NCBI GenBank assembly: GCA_037447655.1
Contig: JBBHKE010000237.1
Span: 201,085-245,745 of the forward strand
Length of the DNA: 44,661 nucleotides
Origin: Zygnema cylindricum
Lineage: Eukaryota > Streptophyta > Zygnematophyceae > Zygnematales > Zygnemataceae
Direction of reading: 5' to 3'
The notes beneath the pieces are model-generated. The model saw only the letters and a list, made by a program, of their open reading frames with translations. It was not told where the DNA came from and searched no databases. The translations under genes and the position numbers were made by a program. This document shows, in pieces, positions 24,590-34,600 of this stretch; position 1 is the stretch's first letter; every line of letters starts with the position of its first letter.

Positions 24590-27500
24590 TCTTACACAAA
24601 TTTGAGTTTGCGCTAACAAAGATATTTGTATCAAATAACGTTTATTGTTTGCGCTCACAAAAAGCGGTAGAATAAACTCCGAACCATGTTTATAACACAA
24701 GTTTGTGTTTGTGCTAACAACAATAGTGGTAACAAACTCTTTATATTGTTAACGCTCTCAAAAAAAGTTTAAAAAAACCCTAAACCATGTTTCTAACACA
24801 AATTTGAGTATGCGATAACAAAGATATTTGTAACAAACAATGTTTATTGTTCGCGGTCACAAAAAAAGTTAAAATACTCTCAGAACCCTGTTTATAACAC
24901 AAGTTTGTGTTTGCGCTAACAACAATAGTGGTAAAAAACTCTTTTTATATTGTTAACGCTCACAAAAATAGTAAAAAAAAACACTTAACTATGTTTCTTA
25001 CACAAATTTGAGTTTGCGCTAACAAAGATATTTCTAACACACAACGTTTATTGTTTGCAGTCACAAAAAGAGGTAAAATAAACTCCGAACAATGTTTATA
25101 ACAATATTTTGTGTTTGCGCTAACAACAATAGTGGTAACAAACTCTTTATATTGTTAACTCTCACAAAAATAGTTTAAAAAAACCCTAAACCAAGTTTCC
25201 AACACAAATTTGAGTTTGTGCTAACAATGATATTTGTAACAAACAATGTTTATTGTTCGCGATCACAAAAAGAGGTAAAATAAACTTCGAACAATGTTTA
25301 TAACACAAGTTTGTGTTTGCGCTAACAACAATAGTGGTAAAAAAACTCATTATATTGTTAACACTCACAATAATAGTTAAAAAACCCTAAACCATGTTTC
25401 TAAAACAAATTTGAGTTTGGGATAGCAAAGATATTTGTAAAAAACAACATTTATTGTTTGTAGTCACAAAAAGAGGTAAAATAAACTCCGAACCATGTTT
25501 ATAACACAAGTTTGTGTTTGCGCAAACAACAATAGCGGTAAGAAACTCTTTATATTGTTAACCCTCTCAAAAAAAGTGTAAAAATACCCTAAACCATGTT
25601 TGTAACACAAATTTGAGTTTGCGCTAAAAAAGATATTTGTAACAAAACATTTATTGTTTGCAGTTACAAAAAGAGGTAAATAAACTCCAAACCATGTTTA
25701 TAACACAAATTTGTGTTTGGGCTGACTACAATAGTGGTAAAACACACTTTTTATTGTTAACGCTCACAGAAATAGTTAAAAAAACCCTAAGCCATGATTC
25801 TTACACAAATTTGAGTTTGTGCTTACAAAGATATTTGTAACAAACAACGTTTATTGTTTGCCTTATAAAAAAGAGGGAAAATAATCTCCGTACCATGTTT
25901 ATAACACAAGTTTGTGTTTGCGATAACAACAATAGTGGTAACAAACTTTTTAAATTGTAAACGCTCGAAGAAATACTTAAAAAAATCCCTAAACCATGTT
26001 TTAACACAGATTTGAGTTTGCGCTAACAAAGATATTTGTAACAAACAGGGTTTATTGTTCGCCGTCACAAAAAGAGGTAAAAGAAACTCCGAACCATGTT
26101 TATAACACAAGTTTGTGTTTGCGCTAACAACAATAGTTGTAACAAAGACTTTTTATCGTTAACGCTCACAAAATATTTTATAAAAACTGTAAACCATGTT
26201 TCTAACACATATTTGAGTTTGCGCTAACAAAGATATTTATAACAAACAACGTTTATTGTTTGCGGTCACAAAAACAAAAAAAAAAACTCCAAACCATGTT
26301 TATAACACAAGTTTGTGTTTGCGCTAACAACAATAGTGGTAACAAACACTTTATACTATTAACACTCACAAAAATGGTTAAAAAAAACCCTAAACCAAGT
26401 TTCTAACACAAATTTGAGTTTGCGCTAACAAAGATATTTATAACAAACAACGTTTATTATTCAAGGTCACAAAAGAGGTAAAATAAACTCCGAACCATGT
26501 TTATAACACAAGTTTGTGTTTGCACTAACAACAATAGTGGTAACAAACTCTTTATATTTTTAACGCTCACAAAATTAGTTCAAAAAAACCCTTAGCAAAG
26601 TTTCCATCACAAATTTGAGTTTGTGCTAGCAATGATATTTATAACAAACAATGTTTATTGTTCACGGTCACAAAAAGTTGTAAAATAAAATCTAAACCAT
26701 GTTTGTAACACATGTTTGTGTTTGTGCTAACAATATTAGTGCCAACAAACACTTTATATTGTTAACCCTCACAAAAAAAAAAAAAAATAACCTTAAACCA
26801 TGTTTTTAACACAAATTTGAGCTTGGGCTATCAAAGATATTTGTAACAAACAACGTTTATTGTTGGCGGTCACAAAAAGAGGTAAAATATTCTCCAAACC
26901 ATCTTTATAACACAAGTTTGTGTTTGCGCTAACAACAATAGTGTTAACAAACACTTTATACTATTAACACTCATAAAAATAGTCAAAAAAAACCCTAAAC
27001 CATATTTCTAACACAAATTTGAGTTTCATAACAAAGATATTTGTTACAAACAACGTTTATTGTTTGCGATCACGAAAAGAGGTAAAATTAAGTCCAAACC
27101 ATGTTTATAACACAAGTTTGTGTTTGCGTTAACAACAACAGTGGTAACAAACACTGTATATTTTTAACGCTCACAAAATTAGTTAAAAAAAACACTAAAC
27201 CATGTTTCTAACACAAATTTGAGTTTGCGCTAACAAAGATATGTGTAACAAACAAAGTTTATTGTTTGCGGTCACAAAAAGAGTTAAATTAAACTCCAAA
27301 CCATGTCCATAACACAAGTTTGTCTTTGCGCTAACAATATTAGTGGTAACAAACACTTTATATTGTTAACGCTCACAAAAATATTAAAAAAAAAAAACCC
27401 TAAACCATGTTTGTAACACAAATTTGAGTTTGCGCTAACAAATATTTGTAACAAACAACGTTTATTGTTCATGTTCACAAAAGTAGGTAGAATAAAAACC

Positions 27501-28533
27501 AGACCATGTTTATAACAAAAGTTTGTGATTGCACTAACAACAATAGTGGTAAAAAACACTTTACATTGTTAAAGCTAACAAAAATAGTTAAAAAAAACCC
27601 TAAACCATGTTTCATACACAAATTTGAATTTGCGCTAACAAGATATTTATAACAAACAACGTTTTTGTTCGCGGTCACAAAAAGAGGTAAAATAAATTTA
27701 AAACCATAGTTATAACACAAGTGTGTGTTTACAATATCAACAATAGTGTTAACAACCTCTTTATATTGTTAACACTCACAAAATTAGTTCAAGAAATTCC
27801 TATACTAAGTTTCCAACACAAATTTGAGTTTGTGCTAGCAAAGATATTTGTAACAAACAACATTTATTGTTCGTGGTCACAAAAAAAAGTTAAAATATAC
27901 TCCAAACCATGTTTATAACACAAGTTTGAGTTTGCGCTAACAAAGTTATTTTTTACAAACAACGTTTATTGTTTGCAGTCACAAAAAGAGGTAAACTACA
28001 CTCTGAACCATGTATATAACACAAGTTTGTGTTTGCGCTAACAACAATAGTGGTAACAAACTCGTTATATTGTTAACGCTCACAAAAATAGTTAAAAAAA
28101 CCCTTAACTATGTTTCTTACACAAATTTGAGTTTGCGCTAACAAAGATATTTGTATCAAATAACGTTTATTGTTCGCGCTCTTCAAAAGTGGTAGAATAA
28201 ACTCCGAACCATGTTTATAACACAAGTTTGTGTTTGTGCTAACAACAATAGTGGTAACAAACTCTTTAAATTGTTAACGCTCTCAAAAAAAGTTAAAAAA
28301 AACCCTAAACCAAGTTTCTAACACAAATTTGAGTATGCGCTAACAAAGATATTTGTAACAAACAACGTTTATTGTTTGAAGTCACAAAAAGAGGTAATAT
28401 AAACTCCGAACCAGGATTATAACACAAGTTTGTGTTTGCGCTAACAACAATAGTGGTAACAAACTCTTTATATTGTTAACGCTCACAAAAATAGTTCAAA
28501 AAACCCTAAACCATGTTTCTAACACAAATTTGA

Positions 28534-28545
28534 GTTAGGCCTAAC
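28534..28545. other. 12-bp perfect palindrome replacing the GTTTGCGCTAAC core
   Basis: GTTAGGCCTAAC occurs at the monomer position normally held by GTTTGCGCTAAC, here in an A monomer. The same variant recurs at 28736-28747 and 29140-29151, at spacings of exactly 202 and 404 bp, so it marks a small, recently amplified run of dimers. Confidence 0.8.
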
Positions 28546-29419
28546 AAAAGTTATTTGTAACAAACAACGTTTATTGTTTGCAGTCACAAAAAGAGGTAAA
28601 ATAAACTCCGAACCACGTTTATAACACTAGTTTGTGTTTGCGCTAACAACAATAGTGGTATCAAACTCTTTATATTGTTAACGCTCACAAAAATAGTTCA
28701 AAAAACCCTAAACCATGTTTCTAACACAAATTTGAGTTAGGCCTAACAAAAGTTATTTGTAATAAACAACGTTTATTGTTTGTAGTCACAAAACGAGGTA
28801 AAATAAATTGTGAACCATGTTTATAACACAAGTGTGTGTTTGCGATAACAACAATAGTGGTAAAAAAACTCATTATATTTTTAACACTCACAAAAATAGT
28901 TAAAAAAACCCTAAACCATGTTTGTAACACAAATTTGACTTTGCGCTAACAAAGATATTTGTATCAAAAAACGTTAGTTGTTCGCCCTCACAAAAAGCGG
29001 TAGAATAAACTTTGAACCATGTTTATAACACAAGTTTGTGTTTGTGCTAACAACAATAGTGGTAACAAACTCTTTATATTGTTAACGCTCAGAAAAATAG
29101 TTCAAAAAACCCTAAACCATGTTTCTAACACAAATTTGAGTTAGGCCTAACAAAAGTTATTTGTAACAAACAACGTTTATTGTTTGCAGTCACAAAAAGA
29201 GGTAAGATAAACTCCGAACATGTTTATAACACAAGTTTGTTATTGGGCTGACTACAATAGTGGTAACAAACACTTCATATTGTTAATGCTCACAGAATTA
29301 GTTAAAGAAAACCTTAAACCATGTTTTTAACACAAATTTGAGTTTGCGCTAACGAAGATATTTGTAACAAACAACGTTTGTTGTTTGCGGTCAAAAAAAG
29401 AGGTAAAATAAACTCCAAA

Positions 29420-29481
29420 CCATATTTAAAACACAACGTTTATTGTTTGCATTCACAAAAAGAGGTAGAATAAACTCCAAA
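29420..29481 (+). repeat. Truncated A monomer (62 bp)
   Basis: The start CCATATTTAAAACACA is joined directly to the A tail ACGTTTATTGTTTGCATTC, so about 40 bp including the GCGC core are missing. It follows a complete A and precedes a B. A related truncation lies at 31618-31677. Confidence 0.75.
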
Positions 29482-30141
29482 CCATGTTTATAACAAAAGT
29501 TTGTGATTGCACTAACAACAATAGTGGTAACAAACTCTTTATATTGTTAACGCTCACAAAAATAGTTCAAAAAAACCCTAAACCAAGTTTCCAACACAAA
29601 TTTGAGTTTGCGCTAACAAATATATTTATAACAAACAATGTTTATTGTTCGCCGTCACAAAAAAAGGTAAAGTAAATTCTTAACCATGTTTGTAACACAA
29701 GTTTGTGTTTGCGCTAACAACAACAGTGTTATCAAACACTTTATATTATTAACGCTCACAAAAATAGTTAAAAAAAACCCTAAACCTTGTTTCTTACACA
29801 AATTTGAGTTTGCGCTAACAAGATATTTGTAACAAACAAGGTTTATTGTTCGGGGTCACAAAAAAAGTTCAAATAAATTCCGAAGCATGTTAATAACACA
29901 AGTTTGTGTTTGTGCTAACAACAATAGTGGTAACAAACTCTTTATATTGTTAACACTCACAAAAATAGTTAAGAAAACCCTTAAACATGTTTCTAACACA
30001 AATTTGAGTATGCGCTAAGACCTTTTGTGTGCTCAGTTCCACCACATAATTCAAAGCTTGAATATGTGTTTTGGACAATACTCCCCACTTTGACTTTCCC
30101 ACTAAATAAGTGTCACCCTGGCACGCAAAGACTCTGACCGA

Positions 30142-30175
30142 CTACACCCTTGTGTAGCTTAGACTCCCCTGAGTC
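30142..30175. other. Two adjacent short hairpins
   Basis: CTACAC-CCTT-GTGTAG (30142-30157) is followed after four bases by GACTC-CCCT-GAGTC (30162-30175). Both have perfect stems (6 and 5 bp) and 4-base pyrimidine loops. No poly-T run follows, so this is not a typical RNA terminator. Function is unknown. Confidence 0.5.
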
Positions 30176-30382
30176 CGCAGCAAAAAGAATCACTGAATTT
30201 GCTCACCCGAGCATTAAGTTATGGCTGGTCAAAGATGACCTTTATAGTTACAAGCTCTCTTAGAGAGAGAGGTACCTAAATATTACTAAGTCTCCGTCTG
30301 CCTACTCACGACTACCTACTACTAAACCCTAGTCCAATAGGAACACTATATAGCACAAGAAGGTACAATGGGCGATGTACTT

Positions 30383-30404
30383 ATTGTACGACCATTGTAC
30401 GACA
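30383..30404 (+). repeat. 11-bp tandem direct repeat
   Basis: ATTGTACGACC is followed directly by ATTGTACGACA. Two copies only. A further GTACAATG a little upstream (30363-30370) is in inverted relation to the CATTGTAC inside the repeat. Confidence 0.7.
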
Positions 30405-30477
30405 AGGTCTACAAGGTGACACATGTCAAATCGGAAGCCATGGTTCCTCCTTCCATCTTCTCCGGTATCAAATAATG

Positions 30478-30543
30478 TGGCGCCACGTGGCACCGCGTGA
30501 CGCTATCTCCGTATGCCGCCAAAAGCTCACTTCGCGTGGCGGC
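30478..30543. promoter_or_regulatory. GC-rich patch with G-box/ABRE-like palindrome
   Basis: GCCACGTGGC (30482-30491) is a perfect 10-bp palindrome that contains the plant G-box CACGTG and the ABRE core ACGTGGC. It overlaps TGGCGCCA (30478-30485). A 7-bp inverted repeat, GCCGCCA (30515-30521) and TGGCGGC (30537-30543), lies just downstream. A second CACGTG is at 30675-30680, next to TTTATAAAAC (30661-30670), which resembles a TATA box. These elements fit an old promoter or LTR U3 region, but no gene follows that I recognise, so the regulatory role is inference. Confidence 0.4.
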
Positions 30544-30961
30544 TATAATACCGGCCGTCCGATCAAAACATATTTTACACGGTTGAGATTCGCGTACATG
30601 CAGGAATTGCTCCTTTTGGTAAGTCTGCTGTCAATTAGCTGTTGCGTTAAAGTTTATCTATTTATAAAACCCATCACGTGTATTGTTTCGATAACGCCTT
30701 ATTGGTTAAGGCTTACCTCTACAAATATAACCATAGATGATGGTTCAAATCTGGTCAAGAGCAGTTTTTGGTTATTTGTTAGTTTGTTAGAACTCTCGAT
30801 TTCTACGCTGATAAATACCTATTGTACCCCAAACATGCCATCGTTTACTCTAAGCTATTGGCTAAAGCCAACATCTAATATAGTGTGTAGGTACCAGGAT
30901 CAAATCCGAAACTCGGCACAATCATTTTGGTACAAACGACGAATTAGCCTATCCTCTTTAG

Positions 30962-31110
30962 ACGGCCATGGCTCTAGCTCTCTCTCTAGTCTTCAGTGAC
31001 TGCAACAAGTATGAGGACCGAAGAGATTTGAGCAAGAAGCAGGCTGCCTTTGTTGACTTACTCTATTTATTTTTTGCAATACAAACCTAGAAAATACATA
31101 CATTTCAACA
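30962..31110 (+). repeat. 149-bp direct repeat, copy 1
   Basis: This copy is identical to 31125-31273 except for one substitution (31084 A, 31247 G). The period is 163 bp, with a 14-bp spacer (31111-31124) between the copies. It contains a 40-codon frame, ATG at 30968 in a good plant start context (ACGGCCATGGCT) to TAG at 31090, and it ends CATACATTTCAACA. The single difference falls in a third codon position and is synonymous (Gln). I do not recognise the peptide, and 40 codons are too few to claim a gene. Confidence 0.92.
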
Positions 31111-31124
31111 CTCCCCTTATTTTC

Positions 31125-31273
31125 ACGGCCATGGCTCTAGCTCTCTCTCTAGTCTTCAGTGACTGCAACAAGTATGAGGACCGAAGAGATTTGAGCAAGA
31201 AGCAGGCTGCCTTTGTTGACTTACTCTATTTATTTTTTGCAATACAGACCTAGAAAATACATACATTTCAACA
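31125..31273 (+). repeat. 149-bp direct repeat, copy 2, at the island edge
   Basis: Copy 2 has the same 40-codon frame (31131-31253). Its last bases, TTTCAACA, abut satellite sequence directly (ATATTGTTAACACTCAC, about column 60 of a B monomer). Read on the minus strand the copy starts TGTTGAAATGTATG, like an LTR terminus, so the direct repeat may be a duplication of an LTR end. Confidence 0.92.
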
Positions 31274-31617
31274 ATATTGTTAACACTCACAAAATTAGTT
31301 CAAAAAATTCCTAAACTAAGTTTCCAACACAAAATTGAGTTTGTGCTAGCAAAGATATGTGTAACAAACAACGTTTATTGTTCGCGGTCACAAAAAAAGT
31401 TAAAATAAACTCCAAACCATGTTTATAACAAAAGTTTGTGTTTGCGCTAACATCAATAGTGGTAACAAACTCTTTATATTGTTAACACTCACAAAAATAG
31501 TTAAAAAAACCCTAAACCATGTTTCTAACACAAATTTGAGTTTGAGCTAACAAAGATATTTGTAACAAACAACGTTTGTTGTTTCCGGTCAAAAAAAGAG
31601 GTAAAATAAACTCCAAA

Positions 31618-31677
31618 CCATATTTATAACAAAACGTTTTTGTTCGCGATCACAAAAAGAAGTAAAATAAACTCCGA
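31618..31677 (+). repeat. Truncated A monomer (60 bp)
   Basis: CCATATTTATAACAAA joins directly to ACGTTTTTGTTCGCGATCAC, with about 40 bp of A missing. The preceding A (AACGTTTGTTGTTTCCGGTC, then AAAAAAAGAGGT) resembles the one before 29420-29481, so both truncated units probably descend from one deletion that was then duplicated across the island. Confidence 0.75.
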
Positions 31678-34600
31678 ACAATATTTATAACACAAGTTTG
31701 TGTTTACAATAACAACAATAGTGGTAACAAACTCTTTATATTGTTAACGCTCACAAAATTGGTTCAAAAAATTCCTAAACTAAGTTTCCAACACATAAAT
31801 GAGTTTGTGCTAGCAAAGATATTTGTAACAAACAACGTTTATTGTTCGCGGTCACAAAAAAAGTTAAAAAAAACTCCAAACCATGTTTATAACAAAAGTT
31901 TGTGTTTGCGCTAACAACAATAGTGGTAAAAAACTCTTTATATTGTTAACACTCACAAAAAAAGTTAAGAAAAACCTTAAACATGTTTCTAACACAAATT
32001 TGAGTATGCGCTAAGAGAGATATTTGTAACAAACAATTTTTATTGTTCGCGGTCTCAAAAAGAGGTAAAATAAACTCCGAACCATGTTTATAACACAAGT
32101 TTGTGTTTGCGCTAACAACAATAGAGGTAAAAAAACTCATTATATTGTTAACACTCACAAAAATAGTTAAAAAATCCCTTAACCAAATTTATAACACAAA
32201 TTTGAGTTTGGGATGGCAAAGATATTTGTAACAAACAACGTTTATTGTTTGCGGTCACAAAAAGAGGTAAATTAAACTCCGAACCTATTTGTAACACAAG
32301 TTTTTGTTTGCGCCAACAACAATAGTGCTATCAAACACTTTACAATGTGAACGCTCAAATAAATAGATCGAAAAAAATCCTAATCTATGTTTCTACCACA
32401 AATTTGAGTTTGCGCTAACAAAGATATTTGTAACAAACAACGTTTATTGTTTGGATCACAAAAAAAGGTAAAATTAAGTCCGAACCATGTTTATAACACA
32501 AGTTTGTGTTTGCGTTAACAACAATAGTGGTAACAAACACTTTATATTGATAACGCTCACAAAACAAGTTAAAAATAATCATAAACCATGTTTCTAACAC
32601 AAATTTGAAATTGCCCTAACAAAGATATTTGTATCAAACAATGTTTATTTTCGCGGTCACAAAAAAAGTTAAAATAAACCTCGAACCATGTTTATAACAC
32701 AAGTTTGTGTTTGAGCTAACAACAATAGTGGTAACAAACACTTTATATTGTTAACGCTCACAAAAATATTAAAAAAAAAACCCTAAACCATGTTTCTAAC
32801 ACAAATTTGAGTATGATCTAACAAATATTTGTACTAAACAACGTTTATTGTTCATGGTCACAAAAAGAGGTAGAATAAACTCCGAATCAAGTTTATAACA
32901 AAATTTTGTGTTTGCACTAACAACAATAGTGGTAAAAAACACTTTACATTGTTAAAGCTTCCTTAAATAGTTAAACAAATTCCTAAACCATGTTTCTAAC
33001 ACAAATTTGGGTTTGCGCTAACAAAGATATTTGTAACGAACAATGTTTATTGTTCGCGGTCACAAAAAGAGGTAAAATAATCTCCAAACCATGTTTATTA
33101 CTCAAGTTTGTGTTTGCGCTAACAACAATAGTGGTAACAAACACTATATACTATTAACGCTCAAAAAAAGAGTAAAAAAAAACCTTAAACCATGTTTCTC
33201 ACACAAATTTGAGTTTGCGCTAACAAAGGTATTTGTAACAAACAACGTTTATTGTTCGCAGTCACATAAAGAGGTAAAATAATCTCCATACCATGTTTAT
33301 AACACAAGTTTGTGTTTGCGATAACAACAATAGTGGTAACATACTCTTTACATTGTAAATGCTCAAAGAAATAGTTAAACCAAACCCTAAACCATGTTTT
33401 AACACAAATTTGAGTTTGCGCTAACAAAGATATTTGAAACAAACAACGTTTATTGTTTGCGGTCACAAAAAAAGTTAAAATAAACTCCGAACGATGTTTA
33501 TAACACAAGTTTGTGTTTGTGCTAAAAACAATAATGGTAAAAAACTCTTTATATTGTTAACGCTCACAATAATAGTTAATAATAACCCTAAACCATGTTT
33601 CTTACACAAATTTGAGTTTGGGCTAGCAAAGATATTTGTAACAACCAACGTTTATTGTTCACGGTCACAAAAAGAGGTAAAATAAAATCTATACCATGTT
33701 TGTAACACATGTTTGTATTTGCGCTAACAACAATAGTGCCATCAAACACTTTATATTGTTAAAGCTCACAAAAATAGTTAAATAAAACATTAAACCATGG
33801 TTTTAACACAAATTTGAGCTTGGGCTATCAAAGATATTTGTAACAAACAACGTTTATTGTTCGCGATCTCAAAAAGAGGGAAAATAAACTATGTACCATG
33901 TTTGTAACACAAGTTTGTGTTTGCGCTAACAACAACAGTGCTATCAAACACTTTATATTGTTAACACCCACAAAAATAGTAAAAAAAAACCCTAAACCAT
34001 GTTTCTAATATACATTTGAGTTTGCGCTAACAAAGATATTTGTTACAAACAACAACTATTGTTCGTGATCACAAAAAGAGGTAAATTAAGTCCGAACCAT
34101 GTTTATAACACAAGTTTGTGTTTACAATAACAACAATAGTGGTAACAAACACTTTATATTTTTAACGCTCACAAAAATAGTTAAAAAAAACCCTAAACCA
34201 TGTTTCTAACACAAATTTGAGTTTGTGCTAACAAAGATATTTGTTACAAACAACAACTATTCGCGATCAAAAAAAGAGGTAAAATTAAGTACGAACCATG
34301 TTTATAACACAAGTTTGTGTTTGCGTTAACAACAATAGTGCCATCAAACACTTTATATTGTTAAAGCTCACAAAAATAGTTAAATAAAACCTTAAACCAT
34401 GGTTTTAACACAAAATTGAGCTTGGGCTATCAAAGATATTTGTAACAAACAAAGTTTATTGTTTGCAGTCACAAAAAGAGGTAAATTAAACTCCGACCTA
34501 TTTGTAACACAAGTTTGTGTTTGCGCTAACAACAATAGTGCTATCAAACACTTTACATTGTGAACGCTCAAATAAATAGATCGAAAAAAATCCTAAACTA

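Larger units (their letters stand above)
24590..30020 (+). repeat. Tandem satellite array, middle arm
   Basis: The array returns to the original orientation and keeps the A-B dimer. Local features are a B monomer with a 15-bp A run at 26773-26787, a cluster of copies with the GTTAGGCCTAAC palindrome (28534, 28736, 29140), and a truncated A at 29420. No gene is visible. The right edge, GAGTATGCGCTAAGA, is the last satellite sequence before the island and lies at about column 36 of an A monomer. Confidence 0.96.
30021..31273. other. Non-satellite island inside the array
   Basis: No monomer sequence is present for 1253 bp, and base composition is more balanced than in the satellite. From the left there is unrecognised sequence with two adjacent short hairpins (30142-30175), an 11-bp tandem repeat (30383-30404), a GC-rich patch with a G-box (30478-30543), further unrecognised sequence with one 174-codon frame lacking any recognisable domain, and a 149-bp direct repeat ending at the right edge. 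On the minus strand that edge begins TGTTGAAATG, which resembles the TG start of a plant Ty1/copia-type LTR; no matching CA-type end is evident at the left. I see no primer-binding site, reverse transcriptase or integrase. It may be a truncated or solo LTR fused to other genomic sequence, or a filler segment brought in by break repair. Confidence 0.85.

Noticed and set aside
26772-26790. Poly-A run as a retroposon tail
   Set aside because: The 15-bp A run lies at the normal A-tract of a B monomer, and the satellite continues in phase on both sides.
30475-30999. 174-codon plus-strand frame in the island
   Set aside because: It starts inside the G-box patch, contains no domain that I recognise apart from a hydrophobic stretch, and ends inside the direct repeat out of frame with the duplicated 40-codon frame. 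It is likely a chance opening in non-coding sequence.
30021-31273. Complete LTR retrotransposon or Helitron
   Set aside because: Only one LTR-like end is visible. No opposite terminus, primer-binding site, polypurine tract, coding domain or 3' CTRR hairpin was found, so I describe it only as an island with an LTR-like edge.
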